Shown here piece after piece: positions 40,795 through 54,655 of a stretch of 64,000 nt of DNA; positions within the stretch are counted from its first letter, which is position 1; each line of letters opens with the position of its first letter. The notes under the pieces were generated by a model, which saw only the letters and a list, made by a program, of their open reading frames with translations, was not told the origin of the DNA and searched no databases. The translations under genes and the position numbers were made by a program. Source of the stretch: Isochrysis galbana. Taxonomy: Eukaryota > Haptophyta > Isochrysidales > Isochrysidaceae. The stretch lies in assembly GCA_018136815.1 (NCBI GenBank), contig CM030931.1, forward strand, positions 5,524,148-5,588,147, written 5' to 3'.

Positions 40795-41964
40795 TCACTC
40801 GTAAAAGCAGCGATAAAGACATAGGCCCCTTGCAGGGGCCTTTTGGGGCGGAAGGGCGCCAGGCTGACTCCTGCGCTCTAGCAGTGCCGAAACGGCAGAG
40901 AGGTCAAGCTTCCCTCTGCCGACGTCGACGAGAGTGCCAGAGATGTAGCGCATCATGTGCTGGAGAAAGCGATCACATTCAGCCGTAATGGTTACTACGC
41001 CCTCCCCCTCCAAAGTGAAGGGGGCCGCACCCACCGTAAAGCCTGAAATGGTGCACTTGGCTGAGCTCGGCTCAGCCCCCGCGACCACCCGCTCTACCTT
41101 GAGGAGCCGCATATGCTTGCGCGGCGGCCGTGTGTCAGTCCGCTTTGCAAACGCCGAGAAGTCATGCTCGCCCGTGAGGAGGTCCGCAGCACGCTGCATG
41201 GCCTCCACGTCAAGCCGGACGTCCCGCCCGAGCGCCCATCGGTAGCGGCAAGTGAAGGGGTCGCCCACCCCCTCCTGTAGCGTGTAAACGTACCGCTTGC
41301 CAGTGCAAGAGGTGCGGGCGTGGAAATCGCCGCTAGGCGCGAGTCTCACGCCCATCACACGCACCGAGGGGGGTAGCCATGTGTTCTGGCTCAGGCCGGT
41401 GAGGGCGCGGTCGAGCACTCCTGCCACGTCCTCAGCCGTCGGCGCTCGCCCAAGACGGCTCAGCACGTGCGGCGGTTCAGCGTCGAGATCGTAGTCGAAG
41501 TGAACGACTTGTCCAAGTGCGTGCACACCGGCGTCGGTGCGGCCGGCGGCGGCGATACAGACCTGACGGCCGAGCAGCGAGGAGAGCCTGCCTTCCACCA
41601 CATCCTGCACTGTCCTGCCGCTTGGCTGCGTCTGGAAGCCCTCAAACTCGCTCCCGTCGTAGGCCAGCTCTGCCGTCAGCCGTACCACACTCCCTTCTGC
41701 GGGTGTATGGTCGGTCTCGCGGTGGTTCGGCCGGCTCGGCCGGCCAGCGCTCATTGTGTGGCGCGGGCGGATGGGCAGCGCCCGCAAAGACTGAGAAAGG
41801 CGGAGCAGGATGGCTCTCTTCCTGCCCAGGAGGGGGAAGAGAGAGAGAACGGGGAGGGGGGAAGAGGGAGGAGGGCGGGAAGGGGCGGGAGGGGCGGGGG
41901 GTGGTGGCAGAGGGAGGGAAGCGAGGGGGGAGGGGGGGGGGAGAGAGGGAAGGGCGGACGGCAC
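40795..41964 (-). CDS. TruA-family tRNA pseudouridine synthase
   Basis: Intronless frame of 389 residues. The family core begins at about residue 95 (LTAELAYDGSEFEGFQTQP). AAAGRTDAGVHALGQVVHF carries the catalytic Asp144 and the GRTDxGVHA block. Later blocks are FHARTSCTGKRYVYTL, HDFSAFAKR, and FLQHMMRYISGTLVDVGRGK, which is the usual end of the second half-domain. The family converts uridines at tRNA positions 38-40 (anticodon stem-loop) to pseudouridine. The first 70 residues are Pro/Ser/Leu-rich and then basic (GRKRAILLRLSQSLRALPIRPRH); they could be an organelle targeting sequence. The internal ATG at 41754 (MSAGRP) gives a 319-residue protein nearer bacterial TruA length. Two start sites could give two locations (inference). 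Confidence 0.93.
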   Translation of the reverse strand: MPSALPSLPPPSPLASLPLPPPPAPPAPSRPPPSSPLPVLSLFPLLGRKRAILLRLSQSLRALPIRPRHTMSAGRPSRPNHRETDHTPAEGSVVRLTAELAYDGSEFEGFQTQPSGRTVQDVVEGRLSSLLGRQVCIAAAGRTDAGVHALGQVVHFDYDLDAEPPHVLSRLGRAPTAEDVAGVLDRALTGLSQNTWLPPSVRVMGVRLAPSGDFHARTSCTGKRYVYTLQEGVGDPFTCRYRWALGRDVRLDVEAMQRAADLLTGEHDFSAFAKRTDTRPPRKHMRLLKVERVVAGAEPSSAKCTISGFTVGAAPFTLEGEGVVTITAECDRFLQHMMRYISGTLVDVGRGKLDLSAVSALLERRSQPGALPPQKAPARGLCLYRCFYE

Positions 41965-42200
41965 GCCGCGTCGCCGTGAGAAGAGCGTCCACCGTCTTCA
42001 CACTGTGACTGAACATATGTGTGAAATGAAACTCTTGAAGTTGAAGTTGCTGACTGTACATTTTTGACACTTGACACTTGAATTTGACCGCCCAAACAGC
42101 CTCCTCGCGTGAGCGCGTGAGCGTCAGTCCGCTCGCGGGCGATGCGTCCATTTGTGCGTTGTGCGCTGTGCTCGAGCTCCCCGTCCTCTTCCTAAGGCCT
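41965..42200. promoter_or_regulatory. 5' flank of TruA-type gene
   Basis: Unremarkable apart from TTGAAGTTGAAGTTG and GACACTTGACACTTG short tandems (42035-42080). Ends at the left R1 target duplication. Confidence 0.3.
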
Positions 42201-42217
42201 AAGCCGTCATGACGTCA

Positions 42218-43160
42218 ACAAAACAACTGAGCGTTAGTACCACTACTCTCACTAGCCCGGCACCAACACGACAGCCCTCAGCGCACCTGCCCGTACACCT
42301 TGGCGTGCTGTTGACACAGATACATACTCCTATGCACCCCTCCAAATCTCCCCCCTCGCATGCCCCCGGCTCTCATTCTAACTCCCCACAAGTTAAAATG
42401 AGGGAAAACCCATTGAGGCGGACCGGTCGACGCCGGCCAACTCTCCGGGAAAAAGCACCGGGGGGGGGGGAGGAACCTCTCGTCGTGAAGAGGAACGGCT
42501 CATACTGCTCTCGCCGCGAGCGGTCCTCGAGGAATAAAAGACTGCGCCTCGAGATACCTGCCACAAGGGTTCTCGTAGGCGCCTTGAGCCTTGAGCCTCT
42601 CCCTCCTCATCTCCCACCTGTCGCCAGCCGCCCCTCTCCGCCCGTTTGCTTACGCAAACGGGTCCCATTTCTTACCGCACTCCATCGGGGGGGGGTGCAA
42701 AACCCCCCCTCTCCCTCTCTCCATTCTCCTCCTCCTGTGTCCCTGCGGCGCGTCGCCATGCGGCGCGCCACGGCCTGCTCTCAGAGGTCCTTTGGGGGCT
42801 CCCAGAGGGCCAGCCAGGGCAGCTCAGGGGGCAGTGGAGGCTGGGACTCAGCCCCTGGCCCCCCCTGCCTCTCCCACGCTTGCCTCGCTGGCCATGGAAG
42901 CCGCCCAGAGGCATCTGTCTGCCTGGCGACCAGGGAAGGGGGGGAGGTCAGCTCGAGGGCAGGCCCACGCAGGGCGTGGGAGTGCGAATCACGGCCCGCG
43001 CCCACTAGGGGTCTGGGCCAGTGTGGTGATTGCCCAGCCCCTGCCAAGGGGCAGGGGCTGTGGTTGATTGTACGGGCCCACCCCTGGGGGTGTCCGCGAT
43101 GGAGAGAGGGGGGCGCGAGGCGCGAGGCCCCCATTGACCCCTACTTATAAAAGTAGGTTG
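42218..43160. mobile_element. R1 retroposon copy 2 (943 bp) with perfect 17-bp TSD
   Basis: AAGCCGTCATGACGTCA is exact at 42201-42217 and 43161-43177. Left end ACAAAACAACTGAGCG, right end ACTTATAAAAGTAGGTTG. The hairpin CCCGTTTGC-TTAC-GCAAACGGG at 42641-42662 is conserved with a changed loop. The unmutated duplication indicates a young insertion. Confidence 0.93.
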
Positions 43161-43177
43161 AAGCCGTCATGACGTCA

Positions 43178-43544
43178 TGACGGTGAGTGTAAGTGGTGCC
43201 TGGCCGTTAGCCGTTAGCCGCCGGCCGCTCTGCTGCGCGTTGCGCGACATGCCGACATGCCGTCGCTGACCCCTGAGCGCCGAGTCCTAGTTGGGCAAAC
43301 TAGTCAACTCTTCAACGTGCCGCCCCTCACCTACTTCACACTTCACACAAGGTGCGTCGGCGGCTTGGCGCGTGCACGCCCCGCCAATCCCGAGAAACAC
43401 ACCCATCCCTATTTTTTACCCCAAAGCCCCATCCCCCCAACGGGTGTGGAGTTTTGTAGTAGTAAATTCTACGCCTGAGCAGCTCGTCCTCTACTAGAAT
43501 ACACTACTAGAGTTTACTATCTACGCGGTCTATGAGGAGAGGTG
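43178..43544. other. Spacer between R1 copy 2 and the DHX15 GA tract
   Basis: No gene seen. Confidence 0.35.
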
Positions 43545-43800
43545 GGGGGCGGGAGCGACGTGAGGCGGAGAGAGAAAAGAAGAGAGAGAGAGAGGGAGAG
43601 AGAAGAGGGATGGGAGACGAGGGAGAGGTGCGAGAGAGACGAGAGAGAGTAGTAGTAGGGGAGACAGAGAAAGAAGGAACGAGAGAGAGGGAGGGAGGGA
43701 GGGAGGGAGGGAGGGAGGGAGAGAGAGAGAGAGAGGGAGAAGGAGAGGGAGAGAGACAATAGAGAATTACAGAGGAGAGAGGAGAGAGGAGAGAGGGGTC
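43545..43800. repeat. GA microsatellite immediately upstream of DHX15
   Basis: GA-rich with (GGGA)n at about 43689-43720, ending 7 bp before the DHX15 start codon. It is therefore likely in the 5' UTR or core promoter. Confidence 0.8.
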
Positions 43801-43806
43801 GCGTCG

Positions 43807-48578
<4,772 letters not shown>

Positions 48579-49753
48579 AAGCGAGGCGCGGGGAGCTCGT
48601 GATGTGTGCCTCAATAGGCATGGTAACCCTCGAGAAGGTTCGAAGCGCTCGCGCATGGCACACGCAGCCAATACATACCCCAACTAAAGACCATAGGGGC
48701 TAGGCTGATCGTAGGCTGCCCATGACGCTATCGACAGCATAATTCATTGCAAGGGTTATATTCTAGAAGTGAAGGGGAGAGGTGACGTGAGGCCCTTGCC
48801 GATTTGAGCGCGATAGCACCTGAGCCTCGGTAGGGTGTGTCTCGGCCGTTGCTCACGCGTACGGCCGCAACATAAAGACATCGCTGCCGTGATGACTAAC
48901 GACGGCGCCCGAGGAGGTTGGGTGAATGTGAGGCGGCTTGGGGCGATCCGTCCCTTTGCCTCTACTTTCGTCGTCTGCCTCTACTGTCGTCGTCGAATTT
49001 GCCTCTACTTTCGTCGTCGAAGACCACGACTACATCGTATTATCGTTGTTGGATGAATGCGACCCGATCCCACGCCACGCCGGATTTAGGAAGCGCGCTT
49101 GAGATGCAATACCCACGCGATCAGTGATGGTCGTATCATGGGTGCGCTGCCATGAGACAAGGCGATGAGGGCACCCGCGCACGTAAGGAAAGAAATAGCG
49201 GCGCTCTCTTACCCTGCTCGAGAGCGAGGTGGAATCTCATTTGTCTACCTTGCCGTTGACTAAAGAGGAAACCTATTGATCCGTTAGCCAGTTGTGTGAC
49301 GCGACAACGGGGGGGGGGGGGATAAGTGTTCCTCGTTCATACTCAACGCTCAGCGAATTCAATTTTTCTTTGTTCATGCCCGCGTCCTTTGCCCTTCGGA
49401 AGTCACAAGGACAAGGTCGCTTCGGCGATCAGGCGACTACTACGCCGTTCATTCGGCTGCGAATACTGCGGGTGCAATAGGGAAAGTACGAGCTGGCGGT
49501 GCAATTAGGGAGAGTACGAGCGGGTGCATCAGCCCTCGGGTATTTCATCCTTGTCCCCGACTAAGCTAGCTTACACTCAGTTCTCACGTGGGGGAGGCGC
49601 CTCGTGCCCTCCCCCTCGGGCTCCAACTCCCCTCCGGGGCGCAGGTCGGTCATCCTCAAACGTTGCGTCTTAGCATGAGCTGAGCAATCACCATCCTGAC
49701 CAAGAGCCCCCCAGTGGCTAGTGGGCGCAGGTTTGGAGGCGCACTCCTGGCCC
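48579..49753. other. Intergenic, 3' of DHX15
   Basis: No supported gene. Short CTCTACTTTCGTCGTC repeats at about 48960-49020 and a G-run at 49309-49322. From about 49560 the sequence becomes Pro-rich, R1/R2-like (TCACCGGGCAGACAGGGG). Confidence 0.35.
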
Positions 49754-50006
49754 GCATGGGCCTCCACTCGTACTGACCTTCCCCCCCCCCCCCCTCCTGC
49801 GCTCCTGGTCACCGGGCAGACAGGGGACTATGGAGGGCACCCAGGGCCAACGAGGAGAGGCCAAGGACTATAATTTCTTAAGCATGGGCCTCCACTCGTA
49901 CTGACCTTCCCCCCCCCCCTCCTGCGCTCCTGGTCACCGGGCAGACAGGGGACTATGGAGGGCACCCAGGGCCAACGAGGAGAGGCCAAGGACTATAATT
50001 TCTTAA
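49754..50006. repeat. Direct tandem duplication, unit about 128 bp
   Basis: GCATGGGCCTCCACTCGTAC starts at 49754 and again at 49882. Both copies continue through a C-run, CTCCTGGTCACCGGGCAGAC and GGCCAAGGACTATAATTTC. Copies differ only in C-run length by eye. The last ten bases of unit 1 (TAATTTCTTA) are the first bases of the R2 element that follows unit 2, so the duplication happened after that R2 insertion. Confidence 0.85.
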
Positions 50007-50759
50007 TAGTCTCACCGCACACGCGGCCGTGGACCCTCTCCCTCTACTTTCTACTCACGCAGCAAAACTTTCTACACCTCCACTCTCCCGGCCTTTCCCC
50101 CCCCGCCATCAGGCGACTCCCCCCGTGCACCGTGCACTACTAGGGGGATAGGGGAAAAGGGCTTTTAGATATGGTCGGTGGCCCGCGCCCCCCCCCGGTG
50201 ATCCGTTCCCCCCTTCCTCCTATGCCTACCGGGCTGGCGGCGTCCTCAGTCCCGACTTCTCCTGTAAACAGGTGCAGGACTTACATATTTTCAGGTGGTC
50301 GGAGCCCTCGCTCCGCCCACCCCCTTCTCCGCGCTCTCTCTCCCCTCTCCTGCAGGCACGCGCGATGGCGCGCCTGCGACAGGCCTGCAGCTGCCTCTGG
50401 CGACCCCTGGAGGCTCCGGGAGGCCAGCTCAGGGGGCAGAGGAGGCTGGGGTTGGGCCCAGGTCTCCCCTGCCTCTCCCTCGCTGGCGCTCCTGGGCCTC
50501 AGGGGCCCCCACTCTGCACCTGTCTGCCTGTCGAACAGGGGGGGAGGGGAGCTTGGAGCGATGGGCTGGCCACGACAGGCCAGGACGCGCGAGGCAAGCG
50601 AGCCTGCCAGGGAGAGAGTGGGTCAGCAGGGCAGTGGGCTCCTGGCAAGCCATCAGGCGTGCCAGGAGCATGGGTGGTTCCTCCCCCATGGCAGGGGAGG
50701 AGTGGAGAGAGGGGGGGCTCGTGCCCCCCCATGGGCGAACTAAGTATAAACTTAGTTAT
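49996..50759. mobile_element. R2 retroposon copy b (764 bp) with 16-bp TSD
   Basis: GAGAGGCCAAGGACTA lies at 49980-49995 and 50760-50775. It starts TAATTTCTTAATAGTCTC and ends AACTAAGTATAAACTTAGTT, a near-perfect palindrome. Opposite orientation to copy a. The interior shares GCTCAGGGGGCAG.GGAGG and TGCCTGTCGAACAGGG-like blocks with R1, so R1 and R2 are related. Non-coding. Confidence 0.9.
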
Positions 50760-50775
50760 GAGAGGCCAAGGACTA

Positions 50776-51595
50776 ATCCCCAGCCTCCACTTCCCCATGA
50801 GCTGCTGGGCTTGCCCTCTGGCTCTAGGAGCCCCTTTAGGAATTCTGAGAGCAGGTCGAGGCGCGCGCCATGCATGAAAAAGTGCAACTTGAACTAGAGC
50901 CCCCCCTTTTTCTTCAACCCCCCCCCCGTCTATTTTGGTGTATGAGTATGAGCAGTTCTCTCTATCTACCCCTCAACTTGTAATTTGTCAACTTTGCCGG
51001 TCGGAAGGAGTGCGACCACCCGCATCTCTGCCATTTTGCCACTATGCCCGATGTGGCTAAAGAATGCAACCGTAAACGTGAACACTTGAAGGGGCACGAT
51101 ACACTCCTAATTAATCTCCTAATACATCCGGTCGGTCACCCTTTTTAAAGTTTGAGGGTCGCTTGTGGGTTGTGGAAACTCACGATGCCTCTCTCTCCAC
51201 CACAAGACAGCTGTAGATACAAATGACAAATGGACGCCAAACACGCGATAGTGATAGTGCAATTATGAATTATATGGCAACCGCGTAGCGCGTAGCTTGT
51301 TCGTAACTACATTAAAGGTTTCAACTTTTTGCCATTCGTCATTCGTGTCTAACCTTCTCGTACATTGCCCATTGTCTTGGTGGTCAACCGCTTTAGGCCA
51401 GAATCATCAGAGTGTGCGTTTGATAGTTTGATAGTGGTGTGAAAAATGTAGGAGGCATTTTAGCCCGGTTTTGTTGCGAAAAGAGCGCGAGCGATGGATG
51501 GCGTCGCCTCTCCTCTTCTCGGCCGCCCTTTTCACACTTTTCACCGCCGCGATCGATGGTGCCCGGGCGCGATAAACTTTAGCTACAATAACTGT
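50776..51595. other. Unannotated spacer, AT-richer
   Basis: No gene. Noticeably less GC-rich than the rest of the window (about 50930-51480) and without recognisable repeats. Confidence 0.35.
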
Positions 51596-51825
51596 AAAAA
51601 ATCTTGAAGGTGCCCGCTACGCTGCTAGTTGCAGTCCCACACTAGACACTAGGTTCCACACTAGACATCGCCCTTGCCCCAGCCAGCCTGGCCACCCTCA
51701 CTCTCCTTCCCGCTCCCCCTCCCCCTCTCGTTCCTGTTCGTTCGGTTTCGGGGGGTTGGCCCATGTGCACTACTTTGGGCCTAGCGTTGGGGGGGGGGGG
51801 GGGGGGGCTTTGGTGTGTAGTTGGG
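51596..51825 (-). repeat. Retroposon B copy, partial
   Basis: Starts with an A-run then TCTTGAAGGTGCCCGC and shares ACATCGCCCTTGCCCCA, GGTTTCGGGGGGT and CCCATGTGCACTACTTTGGG with the insertion at 20646-21055. Its right limit, after a G-run, is unclear; no target duplication found. Confidence 0.55.
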
Positions 51826-52470
51826 TTAGCTACAATAACTATGTAAAGAAAATAAAACTACAAACTACACTCGATGGTCGATGGTCCACTTTCGACGGAA
51901 CGCGACCTGTGCACCTTCGAAAGTGGTCGTACCGCACGCCCGGAATAGGCAGTAGCCCGGAATCTCCAAGATTGTATGGGCATAGCTCGTGCTACATGCT
52001 AGATCTAACCCCAGATGTGAAACGTGAAACACGGCAGGCGGCAGTGGGGGAGTGGGGGCCTCCAAACACAGCAAATACGGCCTACTTTTGGCTGTTCTAG
52101 AAACACGGGAACCTCACTACAAACCCGGCAAAACGGGCTGCTTTTGGCCTCTGTACGTACACGATAACGCCGTGGTGACCATGCAGAGATCTAACCATCT
52201 AGCCATTGAAGTATGTGACAGCGTGTGGTAGTAGCAGAAGTTCTAACACTTGTGTTTTCTTTTCGGCTCCATGATATTTCCCCTTTCTATTTTCGGGGGT
52301 TCGGAGGAGGGGGGGGGTCCGTCCGTCCGTCGCGCTGTGTTTGTCTGTTGTTCGATCGGGTGAATCCATGCGGATTATTCTCTGAATCGTTTGATTTCTT
52401 CTCTTCTCGAGGGGGTCCCGATCCAGCGTGGACGTTGCGAACGAGAGAGAGAGAGAGGGGGGGGGGGGGG
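51826..52470. promoter_or_regulatory. Upstream region of the small membrane-protein gene
   Basis: Contains a possible eroded hAT MITE: CCCAGATGTGAAACGTG at 52013, flanked by AGATCTAACC at about 52003 and 52187. A GA tract and a 15-base G-run (52456-52470) directly abut the start codon. Confidence 0.35.
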
Positions 52471-53778
52471 ATGCTCTCCCTGTTGCTTGCCGTCAGCCTT
52501 CCCGCCACCAACACGCTGCGCACGGGACGGCTGAGGGTGCATCACGTGCAGATGAAGGCTGTGAGCGCGGGTACCCCCTACGGCCAGGCGCGTGCGCGTG
52601 CGGCGAGGCCTCTGCGTGCCTTCCCCCATGTCCCCCTGCCCCCCCTCCTCTCTGCTCCCCCTCTCTCTCTCTGCTCTCCCTCTGCTCTCACTCACTCTCT
52701 CTGCTCTCCCTCTCCTCCTCCCTGCGCTGGTGCGCGTGGTTGCCCGGCCTTCGGCCTCCCTCTCGCCCTCGTCCTCCCTTCTTGCGCCGCTCTCCGTGCC
52801 GCACTCTCGCAAAGAGGAGCTCTCTCTCCTCTCTCTCTCTCTCTCCCCGCTCTGTCAGCTCTCTCCCTCTCTGGTGGTGGTGGTGGAGTGGGTGGGAGGG
52901 GGGGGGGGGGGGGTTGGAACGGGAGGAGAGAGGGAGGGAAAGAGCGCGAGAGGAAGAAGTGAGGGCGGAAGGGAGGGTGGCGGGGGAAAGGATAGGATAG
53001 GAAGAGATGGAGGGATAGAAGCTGGGGAGGGGGGAGAAAAGGAATGAGGGAGGGAGGGAGGCGATGGGAGACGGGAGAGTCAACCGGGGAGTGGGTGGGC
53101 AGGGAGAGAGGGGGGGGGGCATTGAGGCGTAGGACGAAGAGTCGGGGTAGGGTGCCATAGCGGGAGGGAGGAGAGGAAGTGGGCCTGCCAAAAAAAGCAC
53201 GTCGGCATGCCTCCGACACCCACCCGACTTTTTGTCATCTACCTCGTGCGCAGGTGGAAGAGTGCATCTCCGAGTCGGAGAGCGGTGACGAGGCCATCGA
53301 GTGCATGGTGCCCTGGGCCAACCCGACGAGCTCGCACAACCCGAGCCGTCGCAACCCACGCCTCTTGCGCGGAGAGATGCGCAGCACATTGATGGGTGCG
53401 GCCACTGACGTGGATGAGTGCGTATCGGAGTCGGAGTCCGCGGCCGAACGCAACGAATGCTTGCTCGACTACGACATGCTCGTGTCCGGAGCCACACCAT
53501 CACTCAATTCTGATGGCATCATAGAGGTGAAATGGGCCTCGCTGCTGGGTTTGAGACCACAATGGATCTGCATTAGCATCGACATAAGCTGATGTACTCA
53601 CTCGTTCGTGCCTTCTCTGCCGTAGATGTCCAATGGCTCCTCAAAGGCGGTTGGTGCGAATGACGAGTCGGCAAAAGGCTTTCTCACCCCAGCGCTCATG
53701 CTTGCATTGGCTGTGACAGGAGTTTTGGTCCGCATCTTTCTGACTGGTGGAAGCGAGACGCCCATTGGCTTCTTCTGA
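52471..53778 (+). CDS. Small one-pass membrane protein, probably plastid-targeted
   Basis: Three exons: 52471-52560, 53254-53526 and 53626-53778, all phase 0, giving 171 residues. Residues 1-15 (MLSLLLAVSLPATNT) are a short hydrophobic signal, followed by a basic, hydroxylated-free stretch LRTGRLRVHHVQMKA. This is the signal-plus-transit layout of proteins of secondary plastids (inference). The mature part has a twofold repeat: VEECISESESGDEAIECM at 31-48 and VDECVSESESAAERNECL further on. Both have the pattern (E/D)EC(I/V)SESES...(I/N)EC, so four Cys sit at matching positions. A membrane helix is near residues 134-153 (ALMLALAVTGVLVRIFL), followed by the short tail TGGSETPIGFF. I do not recognise the family by name. 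Consistent splice phases and the internal repeat support a real gene. Confidence 0.7.
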
Positions 53779-54655
53779 GGGATTGGGCAGCACATGGCCA
53801 ACCATGTTCATGTTCTCCGGAGCAGCTTGACATGCTAGACTCGTGCTCTGCATCTTTTCTGCTCTCAGCCTTACTTACCAAGGATTCATGGGACATCTTG
53901 CCGTGAGAGGGCTCAGTTCGTTCTTGCCCTGGCTGGCAGCCCTTGCGTTCAAGAACTACATTAGAGACCGTCGTGATTTCGGTCGCAAGGTGCCCTAGGA
54001 AGTCGTTTGGCACATGCTAGCACGGTGGGGTGTTTAAGGTGCTGTGGTTGGGCCAATCTAACGGATGGCATTTATGCAGCAGCATTTGCGCGGCACGTGC
54101 AGCGGCAAAAGCGGTATGGGAGTGCGTTGTTGCAATTTGAACTCACATCGCGATTTCCACGGAAGCGGGCGCGAAGGGCGTGTGAAAAACAGCATGAAAA
54201 GGACGAGCTTCTACACGATACTAGACAACTAACCCAACAAAGTTTGTTGCATGGAGCCCGGTGACGCGCCCCGCTCCCCTCCTGGTCTTACCGCCGCGAT
54301 CCGCAAGGCAAGGGCGTGGCCAAGTGGTGCCCCCTGGTCCTGCCTTCCAAGCAATCGCTGCTGATAGCCGATGCAATCACGGAGGCAGCTAGAGGCTAAA
54401 AGAAGCACGCGCTCAGGGTCTCAATGGAGCAGTGGGGCCGAAATATGACAAAGAAGTGGACCACACGGCAAGAGCATCCATCTCGACACCCAAGGGAAGA
54501 CCAAATGCTTTCGGCACTGAGATGAGCTGGAAAAGTAGAGCATCGAGCACGTCCGAGCTGGTTGAGTTGCCTTGCCCAACACCATACAAGCTGTCTGATT
54601 GCAATGTGGCCATCTGCGTCGGTCCCGAAAGCACCGTTGTCGAGTGGTTTCGCTG
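53779..54655. other. Spacer between convergent genes
   Basis: It separates the 3' ends of the membrane-protein gene (+) and the coiled-coil gene (-). Only unremarkable short frames. Confidence 0.4.

Noticed and set aside
52003..52197. Possible hAT MITE with AGATCTAACC flanks
   Set aside because: The left tip is acceptable but the right tip does not form an inverted repeat; kept only as a hint in the upstream region.
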